From contig CAHIKZ030000394.1 in the NCBI GenBank assembly GCA_903632075.3, positions 569,501 through 633,500 of the forward strand: a DNA stretch of 64,000 nucleotides, in the 5' to 3' direction. The notes beneath the pieces were generated by a model, which made no database searches, was not told where the DNA came from, and saw only the letters and a program-made list of their open reading frames with translations. A program made the translations under genes and the position numbers. Below, piece by piece: positions 34,843 to 45,054 of the stretch (position 1 is the first letter of the stretch; each line of letters begins with the position of its first letter). This stretch comes from Acanthosepion pharaonis (lineage: Eukaryota; Mollusca; Cephalopoda; Sepiida; Sepiidae).

Positions 34843-34845
<3 letters not shown>
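34660..34845. repeat. Fold-back element carrying a hammerhead
   Basis: Left arm about 34692-34745 and right arm about 34784-34838 are inverted copies (AAAACATTTTAAATC on the left, GATTTAAAATGTTTTT on the right). A (TA)n tract follows at 34849-34884 and another begins about 85 bases upstream. The central part with the ribozyme core is present only once, so only the + strand reading has a full core. Confidence 0.75.
34754..34809 (+). ncRNA. Hammerhead ribozyme-like sequence, copy 2
   Basis: The core is CUGAGGA (34759-34765), matching CUGANGA. Stem II is AGUAC (34766-34770) with GUAUU (34778-34782), five pairs including one G-U. GAA is at 34783-34785 and A15.1 at 34786. Stem III is ACAUGAA (34786-34792) paired with UUUGUGU (34797-34803). 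The cleavage-site residue is A34804 (GUA). Stem I is AUCAU (34754-34758) with GUGAU (34805-34809). All invariant residues are kept, but the first pair of stem II is A-U rather than the usual G-C, which may lower activity. Confidence 0.6.
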
Positions 34846-34887
<42 letters not shown>

Positions 34888-35218
34888 TCCATTGTTAAAG
34901 AATCTAGCATATCTATCTAATACAAAGAATACATGCTTAACAAGGTCAGCCATAAATTAGAACCATGTGACATCCCCGCTGCGTGGGCTGACTGCACAAA
35001 GGTGAACATGTCAGAACTAACTCCCACTAGACAGACACACATACACAATTACAAATACACATTACCATCTGATGCCAACTTAGACATACATGAATCTTCA
35101 TAAATTTTCATACACGTAAAATTATTTACTGTTTAATACATGCAATCCATGTCTGACCATTGAGGACTGATCCAAACATAATTGAAAATACCAGTGTTTT
35201 CTGTCTCTTTGTTTTCTC

Positions 35219-35263
35219 TCAATCTCTGAATAAGCTTTAATAAAAGCGAAACAGGTTAGATTG
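35219..35263 (+). other. Decayed hammerhead-like sequence with very short stem III
   Basis: CAATCT and AGATTG (about 35220 and 35258) would pair perfectly as stem I. The core is CTGAATA, where G8 of CUGANGA is replaced by U. Stem II GCTTT/AAAGC is intact, then GAAAC, and a 2-bp stem III would precede a GUU cleavage triplet. The G8 change should abolish cleavage. A different family from the 18.1 and 34.8 kb copies. Confidence 0.35.
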
Positions 35264-35347
35264 ATATATGTTTTCTATTTGTTCTTTATTTTATCATCCT
35301 GTCCGATTCTGATCCAAATTTAATCTGCATTTGATCTTTAACTCATA

Positions 35348-35383
<36 letters not shown>

Positions 35384-35866
35384 CTTGCATTATTTTAGAC
35401 ATACTGTTTACTACTAATATTCTCCTTTTTCCCGATATGCAATGTTTCAAACTTGACATTTATAAATAAAAACAAAGTACAGGTAACTGTATGAAGTCAG
35501 AGATCATTTTAGTACTGTATTTGTATTATGAACAGGACCCCCTTGTGAAATTATAAAATATCAATACTTTTCAATTCTGAAAAATGTCGTGTCTTGAGGA
35601 AGGTCTAATGAATGCTATTAAAAAAACAAATGGACCAGTCAATTTAAGTTATGGCACCAAAAATTATAATAAAAGGTTGTAATGAACTGTTCTTTTCCCT
35701 GAATTTTATTCAACTATCCAATAAGGATTATTTTTTAATCTTTAATTGATTCAAAGTAAATATATACTGATGGATTTTATTTATTCCATGTCAAGAAATG
35801 GAGGTGGCACTCATGTCTTGTGAACATGAAGCCAAAATTTTCATATTGTTTGTTTTCTCTTGCCAG

Positions 35867-36015
35867 ATCCTTGCTTCCTGATAATCCACGGATCCTTTTA
35901 TGTGAAGGTGCAGCCAATAACCTTCCTGATAATGATGCTTACCAGACAACTTTGAAGATCCAACAGCTTGTTACTTCACTGAAGAAGACTGACATCTTAT
36001 TTGTTCTCATTTCAG
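35867..36015 (+). CDS. GLYCTK: Glycerate kinase, internal exon 1 of 3 visible
   Basis: Glycerate kinase phosphorylates D-glycerate to 2-phosphoglycerate with ATP, in serine and fructose breakdown. This exon follows a good acceptor (TTTTCTCTTGCCAG ending at 35866) and enters in phase 2, its first base completing a codon. It encodes 49 codons, including LLCEGAANNLPDNDAY, corresponding to the VFEGAEDNLPD region of the animal enzyme, and ends at LFVLIS plus the first base of the next Gly codon. That Gly codon is completed by the exon at 40430, restoring the invariant ISGGGSALL. The donor after 36015 is GC (CAG|GCAAAG), not GT. Earlier exons, about 130 residues, were not found. Confidence 0.9.
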
Positions 36016-36021
36016 GCAAAG
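36016..36021 (+). other. GC-type splice donor
   Basis: The exon ends TTTCAG and the intron opens GCAAAG. Only this junction keeps the frame and the conserved ISGGGS motif. The nearby GT at 36021 would insert a residue and put the next exon out of frame. The intron ends with a normal CTTTTGCAG at 40429, making this a GC-AG intron of 4414 bases. Confidence 0.75.
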
Positions 36022-36124
36022 TTTTTTTTCGTTTAATTAGATTTAATCAAATATGATATGAATGTCTTGGACACATAGAAGCAGAAAAACTTATTTATCT
36101 ATCTATATATATATATTTTTTTTC

Positions 36125-36300
36125 AGTTAGTTATTCTAAACATTGCTTAAGAATGAAACTGTGCTCTAAATTTCAAGTTTAATTTTGAAATTAGACTTTA
36201 GGACTTGAGTTTCAGTTTCAAAACATAGTAATTCCTGTGTTGCAATGGAATCATATTTTTAAAAACAAAAATAATTATAATTTTAAGCTCAACTTCTGTA
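36125..36300. repeat. Half copy of the 33-kb fold-back
   Basis: AGTTTCAGTTTCAAAACATAG, AATTCCTGTGTTGCAATGG and ATATTTTTAAAAAC follow the order of one arm of 32955-33232. It lies at the start of the first visible glycerate kinase intron. Confidence 0.55.
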
Positions 36301-36699
36301 TCAAGCACTGTGAAAAAAATAAAAACATATATACTAAAAAAGTTTGGATCATTAATCTAACTGTTCTTTTCTATTACATCAATACACAGAGACAGTTTAG
36401 TCTAATGCTCTTATGAAAGGAATTAATTTATCTCTTCTTCCCCTATTTGAGGTTAAATATCAAGGTTGCCTTGAGTGGTATTTTGAAGAAATAGTCATAA
36501 CTACAAAGATAAAAACAGTATTTTGGGTCAGTAAGAAATAGTTCATTATCTGGCAGAGTTTTTAAATTCCTCAAAACATTTCCACAGTAAAGTTGAAGTA
36601 TCATTTAGATCAGCCATGGCTATGCAAAGACACAAAACTGATGATTAAAAAGCTTATACTGCATATCATTGAAGCTATTATTCCCAATGTGTATACCAA

Positions 36700-39440
36700 T
36701 ATAGAAATGGCAATACCATTCTTACCAAAAGATATGTCAAAGGAGAGAACACAATTCCATTCCTATCAAAGATGATCTTTTTTAACAAAAGATGAAATGG
36801 CAATTCCATTCTTACCAAAGAAGAATGCAATTCCATTCCTATCAAAAAGGCCAAAGATAGCAATTCCATTCTTACCAAAAATATGCCAATGGAGAGATGG
36901 TAATTCCATTGTTAAAAAAAATGGAGAGATGGTAATTCCATTGTTAACAAAAAATGTGCCAAAGGAGAGGTGGTAATACAATTCTTACCAAAACATGTGC
37001 CAATGAAAGATGGCAGTGCCATTTATATCAAAAGATGTGCCAAAGGTGAAATGGCAATTCCATACTTACCATAAGACACTCAAAAGTATGATAACAATTT
37101 TATTCTTACAAAAAAATATGCCAAGGGAATGATGGTAATTCCATTCTTACCAAAAGATGTGTCAAAGGAAAAATGGCAATTTCACTTTTGCTAAAAGATG
37201 TGCCAAGTGAGTAATGGGAATTCCATTCTTACAAAAACATGTACCAAAGAAGAGAGCGAAATACCATTCTTATCAAAAGACATGCTAAAAGAGAGATGGC
37301 AATTCCATTTTTACCAAAAGATGTGCCAAAGAGAAGAAACAATTTCATTCTTACCAAAAGTTGTGCTAAAGAAAAGAAAACAATAGAAGGTTTTAGTTTT
37401 AAGAATATGTTAGGTTCTGGCATATGCATCAATAAATCACAAAGGCAAACATTTAAAGATGCTTAAGAAGAAGTACCAAAGAAGAATAGCAATTCTATTC
37501 TAACCAAAAATATGCCAAGGGGGAGATGGTAATTCCATTGCTATTGAAAGATGTGTCACTGACAAAATGGCAATTCCATTCTTTCCAAAAGATGCACAAA
37601 AGAACTCTAGCAATTCCATTTTTACCAAAAAAGTTTGCCAATGTAGATATGGTAATTCCATCCTTACCAAAAGATGTTCCAAGGGAAAGATGGTAATTCC
37701 ATTCTTACAAAAACATGATCCAAAGAAGAGATAGAAGTTCCCTTATTACTAAAAGATGTCCTAAAAGTGTAGTGACAGTTCTATTCTTACAAAAAGATGT
37801 GCCAAAAGAGAGTTGGCAATTCCATTCTCACCAAAATATGTGCCAATGGTGAAATGGCAATTCCATACTTACCAGAATATGTGCCACAAGATGAGAGCAA
37901 TTTCATTCTGATCTAAAATATGTCATGGTTAAGATGGGAATTCCATTCTTACTGAATTATGTGCCAAGGGAGAGATGGTGATTCCATTCTTACCCAAAAA
38001 ATGTGCCAAAGGAAAGATGGCAATTCCATCCATATCAAAAGATGTGTCATTGGTGAAATAGCAATTTAGCTCTTACCAGATAATACAATAAGAGACAATA
38101 GCAATTCTTTTCTTACCAAAGAATATGCCAAGTTTGCAATGATAATTCCATTATCATGGAAATATGTTCCAAATGAGATATAGTAATTCCATTCTTACCA
38201 AAACATGTGCCAATGGAGAGATGGCAGTTCCATTCATACCAGCAATACATTTTTGAAAAACTATTACCAGCCTTACATTGAAAAACAAAAAAAATTATCA
38301 TCAATAAATTTGACTCTTTACAAAAATATGTCAATAAAACCTGATTTCTTACAAATATACATATTCTATTCATACGAATATTTCTTAAAAATCTTGTCGG
38401 CATTAAAAACGCATTGAGATTGATATGATTTAAAACAAAATAACCCATAAATCATAAACTGTAATTTCATTCGAAAGTGTGTGAAAGAAGAGATGGTAAT
38501 TCCATTCTTACCAACAGATGTGTCAAAGGAGAGATGGCAATTCCATTCTTGCATCCTGGGCATGATGATAAACTATATCTGGCAGCCAGGCCTCTGATCG
38601 CAAGGTTTTGAGGAGCATGGAACCACCTTTTAATTGCTGTTGTTCCCAGGTCCACCTTGACCGAGGGTGGTAAGAACTGTTAGAGTCCCAGCTATGGGCA
38701 AATAGTTAACCACCAAATTGGAGTCAAAACACTATGAAAGTGTAAAAATTGGGTTTTACAGTAACACATTTTTGAAAAGATTATTTCCAGCAATACATTT
38801 AAAAAAAAATTACCAACAATACATTTGACTTTTGACAAAAACCCTCTTTAAAAAATATGTCATTTAAACCTGATCTACAAACTGATTTGTTACACAGAAT
38901 ACATATTCTATTCATACAAACCTATCCTAAAAATCTTGTTGGCATTAAATAACCCATTGAGGTTGATATGCTGTAAAACAAAATAAACCATAAACTGTAA
39001 TTCCATTCTTACCAAAAGATGTGTCAAAGAGAGATGGTAGTTCCATTCTTACCAAATGTTGTGCCAAAAGTGAGATGGTAATTCCATTCTTACTAAGAGA
39101 TGTGCCAGAAGAGAAATCATAATTCTGTTCTTACCAAAAAAATGTGCCAAAGGAGAAATGACAATTCCATTTTTGCCAAAAGATGTGCCAAGAGAGAGAT
39201 GGTAATTCCATTCTTACAAAAAGATGTGCGAAAGAAAAGATGTCCATTCCAATCTTACCAAAAGGTGTGCCAAAGGAGAGATGACAATTCCATTCTTACT
39301 AAAAGCTGTGCCAAAGGAGGAAACAATTTCATTCTTACCAAAAATTGTGCCAAAGAAAAGAAAGCAATAGGAGGTTTTAGTTTTCAGAATATGTACGGTT
39401 TTGGCATATGTATCAATAAATCACAAAGGTAAACATTTAT
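36700..39440 (+). repeat. 42-bp minisatellite array with higher-order repeat
   Basis: Tandem units of about 42 bp (for example ATGG starts at 37975 and 38017) around GGCAATTCCATTCTTACC and AAAAGATGTGCCAAAGG. The array is interrupted by family X pieces (38240-38455 and 38555-38995). A distinct spacer with GGAGGTTTTAGTTTT.AGAATATGT and ATCAATAAATCACAAAGG occurs twice, near 37380-37450 and 39365-39435, about 1985 bp apart, so the array has a higher-order unit. Because 42 is a multiple of three, several frames stay open and give repetitive peptides (for example 39100-39432). These are not genes. It lies wholly inside a glycerate kinase intron. Confidence 0.9.
38555..38995 (+). repeat. Dispersed repeat family X inside the minisatellite
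   Basis: GGCCTCTGATCGCAAGG near 38590, TTGTTCCCAGGTCCACC, then AGAGTCCCAGCTATGG, GGAGTCAAAACACTATGAAA, and the end AACCCATTGAGGTTGATATG near 38951-38970. A tail-only fragment lies at 38240-38455. Array units resume directly on both sides. Confidence 0.65.
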
Positions 39441-39664
39441 AGTTGCTTAACTGCATCATGAGTAATCCTGTTTTGTTTATAGAGAATTTTTATGTAGGAT
39501 GTTCAAGAGTTGAAAGCAAAAAAAATTGTTGGTCAATAAAAGCAGAGAATTTGGTATTGAACTATTTTCTCAGATATACTATTATGAATTGATTTGGAAT
39601 AATTGAATCATGAAATATTGTCCTGTATAAATTATGGAATATATATTGTACAAATTTCTGTCTG

Positions 39665-40315
39665 AATTTCTGGGATGAGGAGTTATTATTTACACTATTT
39701 ATATGCAGACTGTTATCTTCATCTTTGTTGTTATGAATATGTTTTGGTCATTGTACCCTCAGACCTTCCTCAGGTGCATATTGATCAAGGTAACCTAGTT
39801 AATCTATGGGGATAGACTGTTATTGTTCCACTGCTTATGTCAAAGGATATCATCTAGTCATTATTTTTATTTAATACTCTTCAGTTATTGATCACCTGCT
39901 TCCACTGAATGCAAGTATACACTGCCCAACCCAGGGATTGAACTCACGAACAGTATGTCACCAAATTCACAAATCAATGCTTTTATTCACTAGGGCATTG
40001 TCCCTACAATTTGCTGTAGTGAACTTGGAGCTTTAAATGTAACCTAACTGCTGATTCGGTTGCAACTGCTGCAGCTGTTGTCTGTCATGTTTTGATTGTT
40101 GCTGCTTCAGTTGAAGACTTGCTCCGATTTGTCTTTCTTTCTTCAATAGCACAGTTTACTCCCATAGATTAAATAAAGAGTTCAGAATTCTATATAAGTT
40201 ATTAGATTGATATACACCTGAAAATGACTGGAAGGCACAATGGTCAAAACATTGTGATGACAACAACAAAGATGAGTAGAATAGTCCAAATATAAGTAAT
40301 GTAAATAATATTGTA
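39665..40315. mobile_element. SINE family A-like fold-back
   Basis: 39665-40010 reads on the - strand as head plus tail: a tRNA-like head near 39930-40015 (B-box-like GAGTTCAATCCC on the - strand, 39935-39946) and a tail with CACCTGAGGAAGGTCTGAGG near 39760-39780 (- strand) and the AACAACAAAGATGAAGAT block. 40130-40315 is a + strand tail with CACCTGAAAATGACTGG, GGTCAAAACATTGTG and CAACAACAAAGATGAG. The opposed tails form a fold-back. Confidence 0.6.
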
Positions 40316-40429
40316 CATATATATGGTATTTTTCAATCATATGGAAATTAAAAAATATTAAATATTAGCAAAACCTGGTAAAATACCTTTTAATTCTTTC
40401 TCTGACAAATTTCCCATCACCTTTTGCAG

Positions 40430-40605
40430 GTGGAGGTTCAGCTTTATTGACAACTCCCTGTCCACCAATTACTATAGAAGAAGAAACCAAACTTACCAAA
40501 TTGTTGTCAGACAATGGGGTCACAATAAACCAATTGAATCAGGTCAGACAGAATGTGGAAATTCTGAAAGGAGGAGGTTTAGCTCGGATAACAAGTGCCA
40601 ATCAG
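40430..40605 (+). CDS. GLYCTK: Glycerate kinase, internal exon 2 of 3 visible
   Basis: The acceptor CTTTTGCAG ends at 40429 and the donor CAG|GTAAAA follows 40605. After two bases that complete a Gly codon it encodes 58 codons. Their start gives the glycine-rich GGGSALLTTPCPPIT, part of the conserved N-terminal-domain nucleotide/substrate site region. It continues with the helical EETKLTKLLSDNGVTINQLN and the conserved VEILKGGGLAR motif, ending ANQ in phase 0. Length and motif order match the animal enzyme. Confidence 0.95.
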
Positions 40606-40695
40606 GTAAAAATAGTTCTCTTGTGAACACATTTTTAATATTATTAACATTAACCTTATTGTTCATATAAAGATCAAACCACATGATAAAAATTA

Positions 40696-41353
40696 TCTCT
40701 ATCTATAAAAGGCAGGATGTGTGTGGGTGTGTGTAACAAATGCATGGCTGCAATTTTTGACAGATTTGCACCAAAATTTACATGCACATGCTCCAAGTTA
40801 GCGGGAAGGCCAAAACCAACTTTGCATTTCCCAACTCCCATCAATAGTGGAATTAATCGATTTTTTCATGCTTCTACAGCAGTTTTCATGTAGTTTGTGG
40901 CTATTTTCTACTGGCCAGAGTGAGAGCATATAGCTGGCTGCCACGAATAGGCAGGAAGATTCTATTGGCCAGTGTGAGAGCCAACAGCTGACTGACACGA
41001 ATGTTAACTAGCATGCTAGGATGCAAAAAAATCAATAGCTACATTCGTCACAAGTGGGAAAAATTTAAATCTGCATGGCACGTTACTCCAATTGGTTCAT
41101 TCACTTGCTTAAACTCAACGTTGATTCTGATTCCGCAGAACTGGGTCGAGTGTGAAAAAGTATTTGTTGTTAACATTCTTTTTTCATTTGGTTTTTTCAG
41201 TTACGAGTCCTTTTTTAAAGCTGATCATTTTGTGTTCATTTTGTTTAGTTCTTTTTTCGTAACAGATTTAATGTTTAGTATAGAGCTTAGAAAAAATTTG
41301 CAGTGTGAGATAGGCAAGAAGTAAGGCATGTAGCAACATCAGCACGCTGCTAG
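40696..41353 (+). mobile_element. Non-autonomous Helitron, copy 3
   Basis: Starts TCTCTATCTATAAAAGGC after an A (40696) and ends CACGCTGCTAG at 41353 followed by T. The segment that carries the 3' hairpin and about 100 bases before it in copies 1 and 2 is deleted here, so this is a derivative. It sits in the second glycerate kinase intron, 90 bases after exon 2. Confidence 0.75.
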
Positions 41354-41357
41354 TTTT

Positions 41358-41645
41358 TATATATATATATATATATATATCCTCCTGAAGAGTGAACTGA
41401 ACAATTAAGTAAAAGTGGGTCTATCAAACTCTGGAGTTAAGGTGCTGAATCAATCAGCTAAGTGACAAATTTTATTTGTACTGATTATATATAATCAATA
41501 CAATTAAAATTTGTTACTACATATAACCTCCTGAAGAGTGGACTGAACAATTTGTATTGATTATATATATATAATCAAAGACAACAAGCCCTGAAGAGTG
41601 AATGTTATCTTGATATGCTCATAAAACTATGTAGTAGGCATGACT
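41358..41645. repeat. (TA)n and three short CCTGAAGAGTG repeats
   Basis: After a TA tract (41358-41381) the block CCTGAAGAGTGAACTGAACA occurs near 41384, again near 41530 with one change, and partially near 41590. ATATAATCAATACAA lies near 41510, with an inverted partner near 41556-41575. A small rearranged repeat with no gene. Confidence 0.5.
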
Positions 41646-42515
41646 GAACCAGCACCACTCAGCTAAATGATAAACTTCTCCAAATTAATTCTATTAATGC
41701 TCTATCCTAATGTTTGATATCGAGCACTTTTACATCTGGAAAAAGAACCAGCCATTCTAGTACTTAATACTATACTATATTTATAAGAAATTCAAGAGAT
41801 AAAAAAAATAATAATATTTATTGTATATTATTAGGCCTTTAGGCCAAATAGAAGCATAAGGAGAAAAGTTGCTAAAATTATTTTTCTTTTTTAATATTTT
41901 TTAATGGAGCCTAATTGCAACTTTAACAGTAATGCTTAAAATATTCTACTTTTAGACTTTTATTAACCTGAAAATCATTTTTCTTCTTCAATAGTAATGC
42001 TTAAAATTTTTTACTTTTTTAGATTTTTGATAACCTGAAACTCCTCTTAACAAACTGATAAGCTTGTTTTTCTCTCTTCACTTGTTCAATAATGCCTCTG
42101 CTTAAGTCATTAAAAGAGACATTTTGTATTGTTGCCTCTTGTATCATTTTTAAGTTTTGCTCTAATTCCCAGCTGAATTATTGTTCTATCAATTATCTCT
42201 ATAATTGTTATTCTCTTGACTATCTGATGTTTACAAAGTTTACTGTTACATAATGAAAATCAACAAAACCAAAGGACATTTCATCCTCATTACAATTATT
42301 TTATTCAATGAAACCAAAATAGCATGAAACATGGGCCTATTGCAATCACTTGAAGCAAAGAGAAATATTTAAAGCAAATCATAAGAATAGACCAAATATG
42401 TATTAGCTTACTAGCAATGTCTTCTTCAAATACTTTGCCCACTTAATTAAAACTAAGTTATGCTTTAGTTAAAAACTAAAGTATAACTGTTATTTTAGCC
42501 ACTTCAGTGTCATTT
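41646..42515. other. Intron sequence, nothing recognised
   Basis: AT-rich. 41930-41980 and 41990-42050 are a local duplication (AGTAATGCTTAAAATATTCT and AGTAATGCTTAAAATTTTTT). No exon signature. Confidence 0.4.
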
Positions 42516-42520
42516 CAGTA

Positions 42521-42634
42521 TATATATATATATATATATAAAGAGTGTTCCAATAACTTGGATTGATTTTAAATGTGAATTAAGCTTAAAATCGGTCCAA
42601 GTTATTTGAACAACCTATATATATATATATATAA

Positions 42635-42671
<37 letters not shown>
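42521..42671. repeat. Small fold-back between (TA)n tracts, then (CA)n
   Basis: Inverted arms CCAATAACTTGGATTGATTTTAA (42549 on) and TTAAAATCGGTCCAAGTTATT (42586 on) with TA tracts on both sides. A (CA)n run occupies 42636-42671. Confidence 0.7.
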
Positions 42672-42672
<1 letters not shown>

Positions 42673-42765
42673 GTATAGGATTGGTGTATATGGAATAAAT
42701 TCCAATTACCAAAAAATACTATTCTTAAAAAGAGTGCTCCATACAGAGTAGAGCAAATATAATAT

Positions 42766-42965
42766 ATTTGAAAATTATGACATAAATATGTTATAAAATC
42801 ACTACAAAAATAGCCATTTTGTTTCACCATTTCTGGTGTCTTATCAAGTGATGGTGTTCAACATTCAACATCATCACTTGATAAGACACTAGACGTGTTG
42901 AAACAAAATGGCTCTTTTTGTAGTGATTTTATAACATATTTATGTTATAATTTTCAAATATATAT
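42766..42965. repeat. Fold-back element with decayed hammerheads in both arms
   Basis: Left arm about 42766-42855 and right arm about 42870-42962 are inverted copies. In the right arm (+ strand) the order is CATCAC, TTGATAA (two changes from CUGAUGA at C3 and G8), stem II GACAC/GTGTT, GAAACAAAA, then TTTTTGTAGTGATT. The left arm gives the same TTGATAA on the - strand. Architecture is as at 34660-34845 but the cores are mutated, so cleavage is not expected. Confidence 0.7.
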
Positions 42966-43083
42966 ATAATTTAAAATTTGCTATATTTATAGAGGAAGAG
43001 TGCTCAGTATCAGAAATACTTTATTTATACTTTCATTTATAGATATAAGTATAGACTGAAGGAACATAAGACTGTATGGTAAC

Positions 43084-43172
43084 TGGCAGTTTCACACTTC
43101 AATGCAATTTTCTGAATATTACATTGAAGGGTGAAACTGAGAGCCACTATGTGATGTTGTTTCCTATCTCTC

Positions 43173-43210
<38 letters not shown>
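43084..43210. repeat. Short inverted repeat and (TA)n
   Basis: GGCAGTTTCACACTTCAATG (43085 on) and CATTGAAGGGTGAAACTGAG (43122 on) form a hairpin. A pure TA tract fills 43178-43210 up to the transposon boundary. Confidence 0.7.
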
Positions 43211-43212
<2 letters not shown>

Positions 43213-43214
<2 letters not shown>

Positions 43215-44596
43215 GTATCAAAAAATACTTTTGCAAACTTTGGGGACGGGTTCCTGATACCAAAACAATATAAAATCTCCATATAAATATATGACCAAAA
43301 GGCTATCATTCTATCTCGACACAACAGCTCTTAGCAAATGTTCAAAATGTCCTCTACTTGCTTTTATTACACATGCAGGCACCTGTTGGATCATTGACTG
43401 GCGGCCCCTTTCAAATACCCCCACATGTTGTTGAAGGGTATCACAAATCTGAATTATTAATCTCTGCTGCAAAAACTAGTTGTTTTAGGTGGCCCCACAA
43501 ATCCAAAGTACTGAGGTTGGAGGAATATGCAGTCTAATGAAGCGGTCCTCCACTACCTATCCATCTTTCATAGTAGATGTCAGCTAGTGCATTACGGACA
43601 ATATGACTAAAATGTGCTGGAGCATCTTTGTATTAGCAGAGGTACATTCTCTAGCAGATCTGCAAGTGTGTTCAAAATAATGTCCCTATAGACAGCTCCT
43701 GTAAGACGTGCTGGGAGAACATATGGACCTATCAGATAGTCCCCTAAAATTCCAGCCCACACATTAATTATAAACTGATGCAGGTGTCTAGCCTGTATTG
43801 TACCATGGGGATTCTGATCTGCCTACAAATGTTGGTTGTGTAAATTTGTTATTCTATCTCTTCCAAATGTTGCCTCATCCATAAACAAGACTAAAGAGAC
43901 AAACAACAGATCAGCAGTTTGTGCAATTAACCATTGGCAAAAGTTCTCCTGTAGTGAATGATCACAGGGTGAAAGACCCTGCACACATTGCAAATGATAT
44001 GGATACATGAGCTGCTTTTGAAGTACCTTCCATACAGTATTATGAGATACACAACATGCTAGGGCCACTTGACATGTGCTCATATGTGAATTGTCTCTGA
44101 CAGCCTGTAAAAATATGTTCTTTGTGGTCAGGTGTACAAGTGGATTTTGGTCTTCCTCAATCCATAGTTTGTGGTGCCACAGATCTTGTCTCAGCAATGC
44201 AATAATAAACAGCAGTAAGGGTTGGATGACTTGGTTGCCTTTGCTCTGGAAACACAATATGTTATAGTCGTGCTGCCCCATTACTATTTGCATAGACGTA
44301 TGTAAAAATCACATCTGCCTGCTCACGATATGAATATCCTGCCATTGTTAAATGGAACGCTTCTCGGTTAACTCACTACTACATATGTTAAACATTGAAG
44401 ACAGACTAGCCACAAATGTACATGAATGACAAATGTAATATAGTCTACATGGCAACACTGCACCATCTACTGTAGACTTTCTTTAAACTTAATAACTCAA
44501 AGATGAAGGATTTGCAGACATATGTTTATATGGACTTTTGTCCATGTTTTGGTGTAAGGAACTTACCCCAAAGTTTGTAAAAAGTATATTTGATAC

Positions 44597-44599
<3 letters not shown>
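43213..44599 (-). mobile_element. Mariner/IS630-type DNA transposon with about 85-bp TIRs
   Basis: Terminal inverted repeats are about 85 bases: GTGTATCAAAAAATACTT and CAAACTTTGGGG at the left end (43213 on), mirrored at the right end, which finishes near TTTGATACAC (44589-44598). The transposase is on the - strand, mainly 44293-43823: a helix-turn-helix segment (VALACCVSHNTVWKVLQ), LMYPYHLQCVQGLSP, then the first catalytic Asp in LVLFMDEATFGRDRITN and NLHNQH. Past a stop the frame continues with NVWAGIL, YLIGPYVLPARLTGAVYRD. Later parts are frameshifted. TA tracts on both sides mean the element inserted into a TA microsatellite, as expected for TA-targeting transposases. Confidence 0.8.

Positions 44600-44601
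<2 letters not shown>

Positions 44602-44655
<54 letters not shown>
44602..44655. repeat. (TA)n microsatellite
   Basis: Pure TA tract on the far side of the transposon, the continuation of the tract at 43178-43210 split by the insertion. Confidence 0.95.
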
Positions 44656-44659
<4 letters not shown>

Positions 44660-44905
44660 GTTGAAATAACTAGATGCAACAATAAGTTCTATGACCATAG
44701 TTTCTTCTCTTGTACTTCTCACTTTTGGAACTTTTTTCCATCCCCTTCTTTTCCAGTCAACTTTGATCATCTGACCTTATCTTCTGTCCTCTTAATTCCT
44801 CTTCTTTTACTGTTCTCTCTCTTTAATAATGTTATTCTTTTTCTCATATTCTCTCACACTCAATAACCCCTTGTATCTCAGTGGCTTTGTTGCTATGCTT
44901 GGTGT
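44660..44905 (+). repeat. Dispersed repeat R1, copy 3
   Basis: CCAGTCAACTTTGATCATC, ATCTTCTGTC, CTCATATTCTCTCACACTCA and ATAACCCCTTGTATCTCAG in the same order as at 520-800. Confidence 0.6.
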
Positions 44906-45054
44906 AAAATAATTAAAATATATATTTATGTATAAAATGAAAAAGTCATTAAAAATATAATTTCCTGGTACATATAATTTAAAGAATGCAATAAATGCCT
45001 TAAATTTATCATTAACTATAAAAATTCAAAACATCTGTAATCTGTCTATATTTC

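Noticed and set aside
36700..39440. Regular short repeats resembling a CRISPR array
   Set aside because: Units are contiguous 42-bp tandem repeats without unique spacers, in an animal intron. It is a minisatellite.
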